Origin: DAOMFB01 sp963721385
GTDB lineage: Bacteria > Acidobacteriota > Thermoanaerobaculia > UBA5066
Reading direction: 5' to 3'
Length of the DNA stretch: 64,000 bases
Assembly: GCA_963721385.1 (NCBI GenBank)
Contig: CAVRJB010000013.1
Coordinates: 1-64,000 of the forward strand
Under the pieces are notes generated by a model that was not told the DNA's origin, made no database searches, and was given only the letters and a program-made list of their open reading frames with translations. A program made the translations under genes and the position numbers. Shown here in pieces: positions 43,213-51,329 of the stretch (position 1 is its first letter; every line of letters starts with the position of its first letter).

Positions 43213-44672
43213 TGCCGACCTTCCTGAACGTCTCCGCCGCCGATCTCGCCTCCGTGGCCCCGGAGATCCTCCTCTCGTGCGCCGGGATCCTGTTGATCTT
43301 CCTCGACGCCTTTGCGAAGCCGACGCGGCCCGCGTACCCGTACCTCGCCCTCGCCGCGCTCGCCCTCGCGAACGTCGCCGGCGCGAACGCCGCCGGCACT
43401 TTCTTCGCGGGTGCCGTCGAGACGTCGGCCCTCACCCGCTACGTCGAGATGCTGGCCCTCGCCGGCGCGGCGCTCGCCATCCTCGGCGGCGGGGCGGCCC
43501 TGGCGCGGGACGGCAAGAACCAGGGGGAGTTCTACGCCCTCCTCCTCTGGTCGGCCGCGGGCGTCATGCTGATGGTCAAGGGCGCCGACCTTCTCGTCAT
43601 CTTCATCGGCCTCGAGCTGATGTCGTTGCCGCTCTATGTCCTGGCGTCGTGGTACCGCGAGGTCCCCGCCTCGGCCGAGGCCGGGATGAAGTACTTCCTG
43701 ATGGGGGCCTTCTCTTCGGCGATCCTCCTTTACGGCATCGCCACGCTCTACGGGCGGATGGGGACGACGCGCCTTCCGCGGCTCGCAGGCTTTGCCTCCA
43801 TGACGCCCGCCGTCGGCTTCGACCCTCTCGTCGGGATCGGCCTTCTCGCGATCCTGGCGGCGCTCGCCTTCAAGATGTCGCTCGTCCCGTTCCACGCCTG
43901 GGCGCCCGACGTCTATCAGGGAATGACGACGCCCGCCGTCACGTTCCTCTCGACGGTCCCGAAGGCCGCCGCGGCCGTCGTCCTGATCCGGGTCCTCCAC
44001 GCGATCTTCCCGGACGGGCTCGGCGAGCCGTGGCGCCCGCTGATCGGCCTCCTGGCGATCGCCTCGATCCTCTTCGGGAACGTCGTGGCCCTCGCCCAGC
44101 GGGACCTGAAGCGGATGCTGGCCTACTCCGGCATCGCGCAGATGGGCTACCTCGCCATCGCGCTCGCGACCCTGACGGCCGACGCCGTCGAGGGCGCGCT
44201 CGTTTTCCTGGCCGGCTACCTCGTGACGAACGCCGCCGCCTTCCTCTCCGTCGCCGCGCTTTCGAGCGGCGAGAAGGAGCCGAAGTCGCTCGCCGATCTC
44301 GCGGGGCTCGGGCGCCGCCACCCGGCCGCAGCGTCGATCCTCTCGCTCTCGATGATCTCGCTGACCGGCCTCCCGCCGACGGTCGGGTTCATCGGCAAGT
44401 TGCTCGTCTTCCGCTCCGCGGTCGACGCGGGCCTCGTCTCGCTCGCCCTCGTCGGCATCGCCGGAAGCGTCGTCTCGGTCGGGTACTACCTGAGGGTCGT
44501 CTACGTCCTCTGGATGAAAGAGCCGACTCGCGAGGTCGTCCTCCACGAGGACGACGTCATGGCCGGCGCCACCTGGATCCTGACCGCGGCCGGCATCCTC
44601 CTCCTCGGCCTCTTCCCCCGGGGGCTGATCGACGTCGCGCGGACCGCGGCGACGACGCTTTCGCTCCGCTAG
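43212..44672 (+). CDS. nuoN: NuoN, complex I antiporter-like subunit
   Basis: A 486-residue subunit with about 14 transmembrane helices. GLELMSLPLYVLASWYR near 134, the KMSLVPFHAWAPDVYQGMTTPAV segment near 218-240, and the LKRMLAYSGIAQMGYLAIAL motif near 297 are typical of NuoN/ND2. It ends the nuo structural genes. The rex ATG follows after 15 bases with GGAGGG between, so rex is transcribed with complex I. Confidence 0.96.
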   Translation: MPTFLNVSAADLASVAPEILLSCAGILLIFLDAFAKPTRPAYPYLALAALALANVAGANAAGTFFAGAVETSALTRYVEMLALAGAALAILGGGAALARDGKNQGEFYALLLWSAAGVMLMVKGADLLVIFIGLELMSLPLYVLASWYREVPASAEAGMKYFLMGAFSSAILLYGIATLYGRMGTTRLPRLAGFASMTPAVGFDPLVGIGLLAILAALAFKMSLVPFHAWAPDVYQGMTTPAVTFLSTVPKAAAAVVLIRVLHAIFPDGLGEPWRPLIGLLAIASILFGNVVALAQRDLKRMLAYSGIAQMGYLAIALATLTADAVEGALVFLAGYLVTNAAAFLSVAALSSGEKEPKSLADLAGLGRRHPAAASILSLSMISLTGLPPTVGFIGKLLVFRSAVDAGLVSLALVGIAGSVVSVGYYLRVVYVLWMKEPTREVVLHEDDVMAGATWILTAAGILLLGLFPRGLIDVARTAATTLSLR

Positions 44673-44687
44673 CGGAGGGAACCCGCC

Positions 44688-45353
44688 ATGATCGAGAAAG
44701 AGCCTCCGGAAAGCGTCTCGGAAGCGACGACCCACCGTCTCTCTCTTCTCCTCCGCAGCCTCAGAGTCCTTCAGGCGGAAGGGATCGCGACCGTCTCGTC
44801 CCATCAACTGGCGGAGCGCTTCGGCCTCAATTCGGCCCAGATCCGGAAGGACCTCGCGCAGTTCGGCGAGTTCGGAGTCCGCGGCGTCGGCTACCGGATC
44901 GCGAACCTGAAGGCGAATCTCACCGCCGTCATGGGCCTCGACCGCGTCCGCGGGGTTTACGTCGTCGGCGCGGGCAACCTCGGACAGGCGCTCGCCGACT
45001 CGCGCAACTTCAACAGCGAAGGATTCCACGTGACGGCCCTTTTCGACAGCGACCGCCGGAAAGTCGGCGGGCGGACGAAGACGGGCATTCCGATCCGCGA
45101 CGTCGCCACGCTCAAGGAGGCCGTCGCGAAAGAGAACGCCGAAGTGGGAGTCCTCGCCGTCCCGGCGGATGCCGTTCCGACGGTCGCCCTCCTCCTCCGC
45201 GACGCGGGGATCAAGGCGATCCTCAACTTCGCCCCCGTCACCCTCGCCCCCTTCCCGGGCGTCGTCGTCAAGAACGTCGACCTGACCCTCTTCCTCGAGA
45301 ACCTCAGCTTCCAGGTCGCCAAGCGCGAGAAGCCCCGCCCGAAGGCGGGGTGA
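44688..45353 (+). CDS. rex: Rex, redox-sensing transcriptional repressor
   Basis: A 221-residue Rex protein. A winged helix (about 15-75) includes VSSHQLAERFGLNSAQIRKDLAQFGEFG. The NAD(H)-binding Rossmann domain has GAGNLG at 94-99 followed by TALFDSDRRKVG near 120. Rex binds DNA when NADH is low and is released by NADH. Placement at the end of the nuo operon, with a Rex-type operator before nuoA, suggests feedback between the NADH/NAD+ ratio and complex I synthesis. Confidence 0.96.
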   Translation: MIEKEPPESVSEATTHRLSLLLRSLRVLQAEGIATVSSHQLAERFGLNSAQIRKDLAQFGEFGVRGVGYRIANLKANLTAVMGLDRVRGVYVVGAGNLGQALADSRNFNSEGFHVTALFDSDRRKVGGRTKTGIPIRDVATLKEAVAKENAEVGVLAVPADAVPTVALLLRDAGIKAILNFAPVTLAPFPGVVVKNVDLTLFLENLSFQVAKREKPRPKAG

Positions 45354-45372
45354 GTCTCGATCCGTACTCCCG

Positions 45373-45750
45373 TCAGCGCGAGCGCGGCAGGGCGCGCTTC
45401 AGGCGCGCGTCGAATGTCGCGAGGGGGACCTTGAGAGTTCGGGCCAGCCACAGGTAGCTGGCGTCGTAGGCCGTCACGTCTGTTTCCAGCGCGAGGTCGA
45501 GGACGGCCCCGTAGTCGACGTCGACGTACTCGATGTCGATCTCTCCCGCCAGCCTTAGGCCCGCCGCGATGAGGGATGCCTTCGCCGGATGGCGTTTCGT
45601 TTTCTTCCAGGCGGTGTTGGACAACTCGTACCGCAGGAGTGTTGGGGCGACGAGATTCGAGTCCGCAAGCAGGGCCGTCGCCTCTTCTGCTTCGGGCTCG
45701 CCGAAGGCGAGAGCCGCGACGACGGACGCGTCGACGACCTTAACGGCCAT
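45373..45750 (-). CDS. VapC-type PIN-domain toxin
   Basis: A 125-residue PIN-domain protein with the acidic metal-binding residues of VapC RNases: Asp7 (VVDASVV), Glu42 (RYELSN), Asp96 (AYDASYL) and Asp114 (ATFDARL). It should cleave RNA, commonly tRNA or rRNA loops in this family. It overlaps the end of the antitoxin gene by 11 bases. The pair converges on rex with a 19-base gap. Confidence 0.9.
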   Translation of the reverse strand: MAVKVVDASVVAALAFGEPEAEEATALLADSNLVAPTLLRYELSNTAWKKTKRHPAKASLIAAGLRLAGEIDIEYVDVDYGAVLDLALETDVTAYDASYLWLARTLKVPLATFDARLKRALPRSR

Positions 45751-45970
45751 CCCGCATCCGGCGGATCATTCGTACGGACTCACCAGGCGTCCTGAGGCCA
45801 AGGGCGCGGACGCGCTCGAACGCTTCCGAGGGGCTGATCCGGGGCGTCGTCGCCTCGTCGAGGATGACGAGCAGCTCTTTCTGCAGCGACCGGTGATTCC
45901 GCTCGGCCCGCCCGCGCAGGCGCTGCGCCAGCTCGTCGGGAACGTTCTTGATCGAGAGGCTGAGTGACAT
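45740..45970 (-). CDS. FitA/VapB-like ribbon-helix-helix antitoxin
   Basis: A 76-residue protein from ATG 45970. The N-terminal MSLSLSIKNVPDELAQRLRG strand-helix and the RNHRSLQKELLVILDEA helix form a FitA-type Arc/MetJ DNA-binding fold (residues 1-40). The Arg-rich tail is expected to wrap the PIN toxin encoded just downstream. The complex would repress its own promoter in the 79 bases between it and the ABC ATPase gene. An upstream GTG or ATG start in the same frame (to 46012) has no ribosome site. Confidence 0.85.
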   Translation of the reverse strand: MSLSLSIKNVPDELAQRLRGRAERNHRSLQKELLVILDEATTPRISPSEAFERVRALGLRTPGESVRMIRRMRDGR

Positions 45971-46049
45971 GGCGGTGCCTCCAAAACGGAACCATTTTAG
46001 CACCACCCACAAACCCGGGGGATGTCGTCTATCCCGGCTGCCGCCGGCT

Positions 46050-46805
46050 TCAGGCGGGCGGCGCCGGATCCGCCGGGGCCTCGAGCGCCTGGCGCTTGGC
46101 GCGGGCGACGGCCTCGGCGCGGCTGGAGTCGTTCGGGCGGTCGTCGGAGATCTTTCCGTCGCGGATCCGGATGATCCGCCGCGCGTGGGCGGCGATGTCC
46201 TCTTCGTGCGTGATGAGGATGATCGCGTTCCCCGACTCGTTCAGCTCGCGGAAGAGCCGCATGATGTCCTCGCCCGTCTGCGAGTCGAGGTTGCCGGTCG
46301 GCTCGTCGGCGAGGAGGAGCGACGGCCCCGTGACGAGAGCGCGCGCGATGGCGACGCGCTGGCGCTGCCCGCCCGAGAGCTCGTTCGGGTTGTGGTGCAT
46401 CCGGTCGGTCAGCCCGACCTGCGCGAGTGCCTTCTCCGCCCGCTCCCGCCGGTCCTTCTTCGAAACGCCGGAGTAGATGAGCGGCAGTTCGACCTGGGCC
46501 AGCGCATTCGTCCGGGCGAGGAGGTTGAAGGTCTGGAAGACGAAGCCGATCTCGCGATTCCTCACGCGGGCGAGCGCGTCGTCGTTCATCTCCTCGACCG
46601 GGTTCCCGTTCAGGCGGTACCGCCCTGCCGTCGGCGTGTCGAGGCAGCCGATGAGGTTCATCAAGGTCGACTTCCCCGACCCCGACGGTCCCATGACGGC
46701 GACGTACTCGCCCCGGTCGACGGAGAACGTGACGCCGCGGAGGGCGCGGACCTTTTCCTCTCCGACCTCGTACGTCTTCTCGATGTCCTTCATCTCGATC
46801 AGCAT
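46050..46805 (-). CDS. MacB/LolD-type ABC transporter ATPase
   Basis: A 251-residue ATPase. It has Walker A GPSGSGKST near 39-47, a Q-loop in FVFQTFNLLART, signature LSGGQRQRVAIARAL near 142, Walker B LLLADEPT near 160 and switch His in ILITHEED. The subtype with FNLLARTNALAQVELPLIYSG resembles MacB/LolD/FtsE exporters. The C-terminal 25 residues are Ala/Pro-rich and extra. No permease or membrane-fusion gene lies beside it. It ends a minus-strand series TolC, Yip1 protein, ATPase, with a four-base gap to the Yip1 gene. Confidence 0.88.
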   Translation of the reverse strand: MLIEMKDIEKTYEVGEEKVRALRGVTFSVDRGEYVAVMGPSGSGKSTLMNLIGCLDTPTAGRYRLNGNPVEEMNDDALARVRNREIGFVFQTFNLLARTNALAQVELPLIYSGVSKKDRRERAEKALAQVGLTDRMHHNPNELSGGQRQRVAIARALVTGPSLLLADEPTGNLDSQTGEDIMRLFRELNESGNAIILITHEEDIAAHARRIIRIRDGKISDDRPNDSSRAEAVARAKRQALEAPADPAPPA

Positions 46806-46809
46806 GTCG

Positions 46810-47547
46810 TCACCCGCGAAGCGCCGCGAGGCCCGTGAGGGCCAGAACGAGGAGGGCGAAGAGGGCGACGGGAATCGCGGTCGCGGCCCCCTTCGACAAC
46901 CCCGGGATCGTCCTGAAACCGATCACGACGAGGACGAGCGACCAGATCGTGAAGACGTCCAGGAACGAGCCGAGCGTCAGGAGCGCCTGCGACGAGGCCT
47001 CCGGCAGAAAAGAGGCGACGTTCGACTTCAGGCACGTGCCGACGGCCTTGAGGTTCAGCGAGGCGTCGGCGATCGAGAGGATCACCGGGATCAGGACGAT
47101 CCCTTTGACGACGCCTGGCAGGTTTGCGTGGAGCCAGAGCGAAAGCGTCTGCGAGTAGCCGATCTCACCGCCGAAGGCGCGGGCCGCCCCCCAGAGGACG
47201 AGGGGCATCGCGAACGCGACGATCGCCACGAAGACCGGGGCGCCCGCCGTCATCGTCAGCTTCATGAAGCCCGCGACGCGCGGGACGGCCTCCGGCGGGA
47301 CGGCGCGCCCCGACTTCTCCGCCTGCTGCGCCATCGCCTCCTGGGCGGAGCGTTCCCAGTCGACCTTCGGGGCGAGCAGGAACGAGCCGGCGAACGCGAC
47401 CGCGGCGTAGAGGAGGAGCGGCAGCCACCAGGTCGGCCGCCGGAGGAGCCGGGCGAACGTCGCCCCGGGTCCCGTGAAGGTGCCGCTGACGGCCTCGCCG
47501 GGCGCGATCGGCGACGGGAGAGGCGCCGTGGGTGCGGTTTCGTTCAC
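46810..47547 (-). CDS. Yip1-domain membrane protein
   Basis: A 245-residue protein with five probable transmembrane helices (from about residue 40: TWWLPLLLYAAVAFAGSFLL; then near 108, 150, 195 and 225). A Pro-rich head precedes the TGPGATFARLLRRPTWW motif typical of bacterial Yip1-family proteins. In bacteria this family often sits beside ABC exporters, but its function is unknown. It lies between the tolC-like gene and the MacB-type ATPase. Confidence 0.8.
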   Translation of the reverse strand: MNETAPTAPLPSPIAPGEAVSGTFTGPGATFARLLRRPTWWLPLLLYAAVAFAGSFLLAPKVDWERSAQEAMAQQAEKSGRAVPPEAVPRVAGFMKLTMTAGAPVFVAIVAFAMPLVLWGAARAFGGEIGYSQTLSLWLHANLPGVVKGIVLIPVILSIADASLNLKAVGTCLKSNVASFLPEASSQALLTLGSFLDVFTIWSLVLVVIGFRTIPGLSKGAATAIPVALFALLVLALTGLAALRG

Positions 47548-47560
47548 CGGACCCCGGGGC

Positions 47561-49201
47561 TCACTTCTTCGCCGGCTCTTCCGCCGGCGCCGGGTCGAGC
47601 GAAACAGGCAGGCCCTCGATCTTCACGTTCTTCCAGGTGAGGAGGTCGCCGACCGCCTTGTGCCAGGCGACGCGGGACTTCAGGTACGCCGCGTAGGTCT
47701 GCAGCTCGACGGCGCGGGCGTTCGTCAGGTCGTTCTGGATCGACGAGACCTGAAACGAGGTCGTCATGCCGTTTTCGTATTTCTTCTTCTCGGCGTCGAG
47801 GTTCCGCTCCGCCAGCTCGCGCGACTTCTTGGCTGCGGCGATCGAGCGGAGCGCGGTGTCGACGTCGCGCGCGGCGCCGCGGACCTCGACCCAGAGGTTC
47901 TGCTTCAGGAGGGCGAGGTTCGTCCGCGAGAGCTCGAGGTCGGACGAGGCGATGGCGGCGTTGTTCTTCGCCGTCTGGTTGAAAATCGGGACGGAGAAGA
48001 CGACGCCGACGGCCCAGGTCGGATAGTTGCGGTCGAAGATGTTGGAGAAAGCGTCGCCGTAACTGAGATCCTGGTTTGCCGCATTCGCACCGAGGCCGGC
48101 GTACCCGTACGACCCGGCGAGGTCGAGGCGCGGCTTCAACTGGCTCTTGTTGTAGACGAGGGTCAGCTTCTTCGACTCGATGTCGATGAGCACCTGCCGC
48201 ACCTCGGGGCGCGTCTGGAGCGCCTGGCGCATGCCGTCCTCGACGCTGACCGAGATCGGCTCCATCGTCGGAAGGTCGGTCGTGACGATGGGCCGCTGCC
48301 AGTCGGGGAGGCTCCGGACGTTCAGGAGGCGCTTCAGCTGGTCCTCTGCGCTGCCGATCTGCCCTTCGGCGAGGATGATGTCCTGCTCGCGCTGCGCGAC
48401 GGTCACCTCGGTCTGGACGATGTCGATCGGGGCGAGCGTCCCGACGTCGATCTTGATCTTCGTGATCCGGTTCAGGTCCTTGGCGATGTCGAGGGCCTGT
48501 TTCCGCGCCGTCAGGAGCGCCCGCGCGTAGGCGAGGTCCCAGTAGGCGTTCTCGATCAGCTGGAGGCCCTTCTGGACCCCTGCCACGAAGTCGTACGCCG
48601 AGGAGTCCCGCTGGTACTTCGCCTGGACGACGAACCGGGTGGAGACCGTGTCGCCGAAGTTCCTGAGGAGGGGCTGAGTGGCCCCGATGGAGAGCGTGGA
48701 GGTGTAGCGGGGGTTGAAAAGCGTGAAGCCGGGGATGGCCGAATCGACCCGCTGGTTGTACCAGCCGAGGGTGTAGGTGCCGCCGGTCTGGAGGTTGCCG
48801 CCGAAGATCAGGTTTCCGTTCTGGTTCTTGGTGTCGGTGGCGCTGATCCGGGAGATGTCGGGGCTGATGGTCCGGTTCGCGTTCGCGTCGATCTCGAGGT
48901 ACGGGTCGAAGAACCCCTTCGCCGAGCCGATCCCGAAGGCCGCCTTTTCGTACGTCAACGAGACGACCTCGAGGTCGAGGGTGTTCTGGAGCGCGAGCCG
49001 GATGGCCTGCTCCAGCGAAAGTTCGATCTTGTCGCCGGGAGGCAGCGCCTCGGGCGTCCGGCTCCCCGCGTTGATCGGCAAGACGACCGGATCGGCCGCC
49101 CACGCCGCGCCGGGAACGACGAGCAGGGCGAGGGTGGCGGCGAAGAGCACCCGGACGGCGCGCATCCCGGACGGAAGATTCACGGCACGCTCTCGAATCA
49201 C
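47561..49201 (-). CDS. TolC-family outer-membrane efflux protein
   Basis: A 546-residue protein. The start chosen is GTG 49201, with AGGAGG five bases upstream. A signal peptide follows after an Arg-containing head (residues about 13-36, ending GAAWA). The mature sequence has two related halves with long helices (LEQAIRLALQNTLDLEV near 60; ARALLTARKQALDIAKDL near 225) and beta-strand segments. This is the OEP/TolC plan of a trimeric outer-membrane channel. It is transcribed first in the TolC-Yip1-ATPase series and presumably serves that exporter. Length is longer than E. coli TolC (493). Confidence 0.9.
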   Translation of the reverse strand: MIRERAVNLPSGMRAVRVLFAATLALLVVPGAAWAADPVVLPINAGSRTPEALPPGDKIELSLEQAIRLALQNTLDLEVVSLTYEKAAFGIGSAKGFFDPYLEIDANANRTISPDISRISATDTKNQNGNLIFGGNLQTGGTYTLGWYNQRVDSAIPGFTLFNPRYTSTLSIGATQPLLRNFGDTVSTRFVVQAKYQRDSSAYDFVAGVQKGLQLIENAYWDLAYARALLTARKQALDIAKDLNRITKIKIDVGTLAPIDIVQTEVTVAQREQDIILAEGQIGSAEDQLKRLLNVRSLPDWQRPIVTTDLPTMEPISVSVEDGMRQALQTRPEVRQVLIDIESKKLTLVYNKSQLKPRLDLAGSYGYAGLGANAANQDLSYGDAFSNIFDRNYPTWAVGVVFSVPIFNQTAKNNAAIASSDLELSRTNLALLKQNLWVEVRGAARDVDTALRSIAAAKKSRELAERNLDAEKKKYENGMTTSFQVSSIQNDLTNARAVELQTYAAYLKSRVAWHKAVGDLLTWKNVKIEGLPVSLDPAPAEEPAKK

Positions 49202-49297
49202 GAAAACCTCCTGGAGTTCAAGGCAGGATGAGGGAGGAGCCCACGCAGAATAGTACGAGAACCGCCCGGAAAAGTTTTGCACCGGCGGCAGTTGGCT

Positions 49298-50299
49298 TCA
49301 GGCGCCGCCGGCCGGGAAGTAGCAGGAAAAGCGGTGCCTCCCCGCCTCGCCAACGGCCTCCTCCCGCGGGAACGCCTCCCGGCAAACCCCCTGCGCGGAC
49401 GGACAGCGTGGGTGGAACGGGCAGCCCGGCGGCGGATCGGCCGGCGAGGGCGGCTCGCCCGGCGCGCGGAGTCTCACGGGCCTCTCCCCGGGGGGCGGCG
49501 GCGCCTCCGCGGGCTGCGACGCGAGGAGCAGAGTCGTGTACGGATGGCGCGGCCGCGAGAAGATCTCGGCGGCGGGGCCCGCCTCCACGATTCTCCCGAC
49601 GTACATGACGGCGACGTCGTCCGCGAGGGCGCGGACGACGGAGAGGTCGTGCCCGATGAAGAGAAAGGCGGGGCGGGACGGGGTCGTCGCCTGAAGGTCC
49701 TTGAGAAGGTTCAGGACCTGCGCGCGGATGGAGACGTCGAGCGCCGAGACCGGCTCGTCGAGGACGACGAACCGCGGCTCGGTCGCGAGCGCCCGGGCGA
49801 TGGCGATCCGCTGCCTCTGCCCGCCCGAGAACTCCCGAGGCGTCTTCGCGAGCGCCGACGCGGGAATCCCGACGCTCGAAAGGAGGGATGCCACGCGGTC
49901 CCGCCGCGCCTTCCCCGGGAAGAGGCGGTGGATCGCGAGCGGTTCGCCCACGATCTCCTCCACCGTCATCCGCGGATTCAGCGACGTCGCCGGGTCCTGG
50001 AAGACGACCCCCACGTCGCGGCGGCGCCGGTTGAGCTCCTTCGGCGGAAGCGACAGCCAGTCGACGCCGTCGAAATGGACGGACCCCCGGTCGGGCTCGA
50101 CGAGGCGCAGGATCAGGCGCGCCGTCGTGCTCTTGCCGGAGCCCGACTCTCCGACGAGCGCCAGCGTCTTCCCCGCATCCAGGTCGAACGAGACTCCGTT
50201 GACGGCCGCGACGCGCGCGGCGGACGAGGACGGCCCGGAGAACGAGCGGTGGAGGTCCCGGACGGAGAGAATCGGGTCGGCCGCGGAAAACCCGCTCAC
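49298..50299 (-). CDS. oligopeptide/dipeptide ABC transporter ATPase (DppF/OppF type)
   Basis: A 333-residue ATPase from GTG 50299, which overlaps the previous ATPase stop (GTGA). It has Walker A GESGSGKST near 50, a VFQDPATSLNPRMTV stretch, signature FSGGQRQRIAIARAL near 155, Walker B FVVLDEPVSALDVS, and a C-terminal oligopeptide-transporter extension with CPFHPRCPSAQGVC, where cysteines can bind a 4Fe-4S cluster. It pairs with the DppD-type ATPase. No permease or binding-protein gene is adjacent. Confidence 0.9.
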   Translation of the reverse strand: MSGFSAADPILSVRDLHRSFSGPSSSAARVAAVNGVSFDLDAGKTLALVGESGSGKSTTARLILRLVEPDRGSVHFDGVDWLSLPPKELNRRRRDVGVVFQDPATSLNPRMTVEEIVGEPLAIHRLFPGKARRDRVASLLSSVGIPASALAKTPREFSGGQRQRIAIARALATEPRFVVLDEPVSALDVSIRAQVLNLLKDLQATTPSRPAFLFIGHDLSVVRALADDVAVMYVGRIVEAGPAAEIFSRPRHPYTTLLLASQPAEAPPPPGERPVRLRAPGEPPSPADPPPGCPFHPRCPSAQGVCREAFPREEAVGEAGRHRFSCYFPAGGA

Positions 50300-51285
50300 C
50301 GTCCGCCCGTCCCGTCCCAGAGGAAGCAGGCCGCCTCGGCCGCCCGTCCGGCGACCTTTTCGAGGACGGGCCGAGCCGCCCGGCAGCGGCCGAACGCCTC
50401 CGGGCATCGCGGCTCGAAGGCGCATCCCGGCGGGCGCTCTCCCGGCTCGGGGACCGTTCCGTCCATCGCCCGGAGACGGCCGTCGGGTCCGGGGCGCGAT
50501 GCGAGGAGGCCGCGCGTGTAGGGGTGGGACGGCGACGCGAAGAGCTCCCGGACCGGGGCCGACTCGACGATCTCCCCCGCGTACATCACGAGCGCGCGGT
50601 CAGCGGTCTCCGCGACGACGCCGAGGTCGTGGGTGATCAGGACGATCGCGAGCGAGAGCTCCCGCCGGAGCTCGAGGAGGAGATCGAGGATCTGCGCCTG
50701 GATCGTCACGTCGAGCGCGGTGGTGGGCTCGTCCGCGACGAGGAGGCGCGGGCCGCCCGCGAGCGCCAGCGCCATCATCGCCCGCTGCCGCATGCCGCCC
50801 GACATCCGGTGCGGCAGGTCGTCGAAGCGCCGTTCGGGGTCGGGCAGGGCGACGCGGCGAAGCCACGCGAGCGCGGCTTCCCGCGCCGCGCTTCGCGAGA
50901 GCCCGCGATGCCGGCGGAGGACGCCGGCGAGTTCCGAGCCGATCGTCCGGACCGGGTCGAGCGCCGCCCCCGGCTCCTGGAAGACGAGCCCGATCCCTCC
51001 TCCGCGGAGCCTCTGCTTCTCGCCTTCGCTCATCGCCCGGACGTCCTGTCCCTCGAAAAGGACCTCGCCCGACGCGACGCGCCCGGGCTCGGGGACGAGA
51101 TCGAGGAGGGCGAGCGACGTGACGCTCTTGCCGCAACCCGACTCGCCGACGAGGGCGACGATCTCCCCCGCCGCGACGTCGAAGGAGATCCCGTCGACGA
51201 CTTTCGCCTCCTCGCCGCCCGGCGCCGGAAACGTGACCGAGAGCTGGCGGACGGAGAGAAGCGGCGGGGCGGCGGAGGCGCTCAT
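50296..51285 (-). CDS. oligopeptide/dipeptide ABC transporter ATPase (DppD/OppD type)
   Basis: A 329-residue ATPase. It has Walker A GESGCGKS near 47, LVFQEPGAALDPVRTIG near 99-115, signature MSGGMRQRAMMALALAG near 156, Walker B LLVADEPTTALDVT, and a C-terminal CAFEPRCPEAFGRC cluster motif. It is the partner of the DppF-type ATPase downstream. It is divergent from the deoxyhypusine-synthase-like gene across 44 bases, so shared control is possible. A polyamine or peptide substrate would fit that context but is inference. Confidence 0.9.
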   Translation of the reverse strand: MSASAAPPLLSVRQLSVTFPAPGGEEAKVVDGISFDVAAGEIVALVGESGCGKSVTSLALLDLVPEPGRVASGEVLFEGQDVRAMSEGEKQRLRGGGIGLVFQEPGAALDPVRTIGSELAGVLRRHRGLSRSAAREAALAWLRRVALPDPERRFDDLPHRMSGGMRQRAMMALALAGGPRLLVADEPTTALDVTIQAQILDLLLELRRELSLAIVLITHDLGVVAETADRALVMYAGEIVESAPVRELFASPSHPYTRGLLASRPGPDGRLRAMDGTVPEPGERPPGCAFEPRCPEAFGRCRAARPVLEKVAGRAAEAACFLWDGTGGR

Positions 51286-51329
51286 CCGCCCGCGATGATA
51301 GCGGGCGCGTGTGCTACGGTTCGCCCGCC

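Noticed and set aside
45355..46012. Mobile element between rex and the ABC ATPase
   Set aside because: The pair is a VapBC-type toxin-antitoxin. No transposase, terminal repeats or target duplication is visible.
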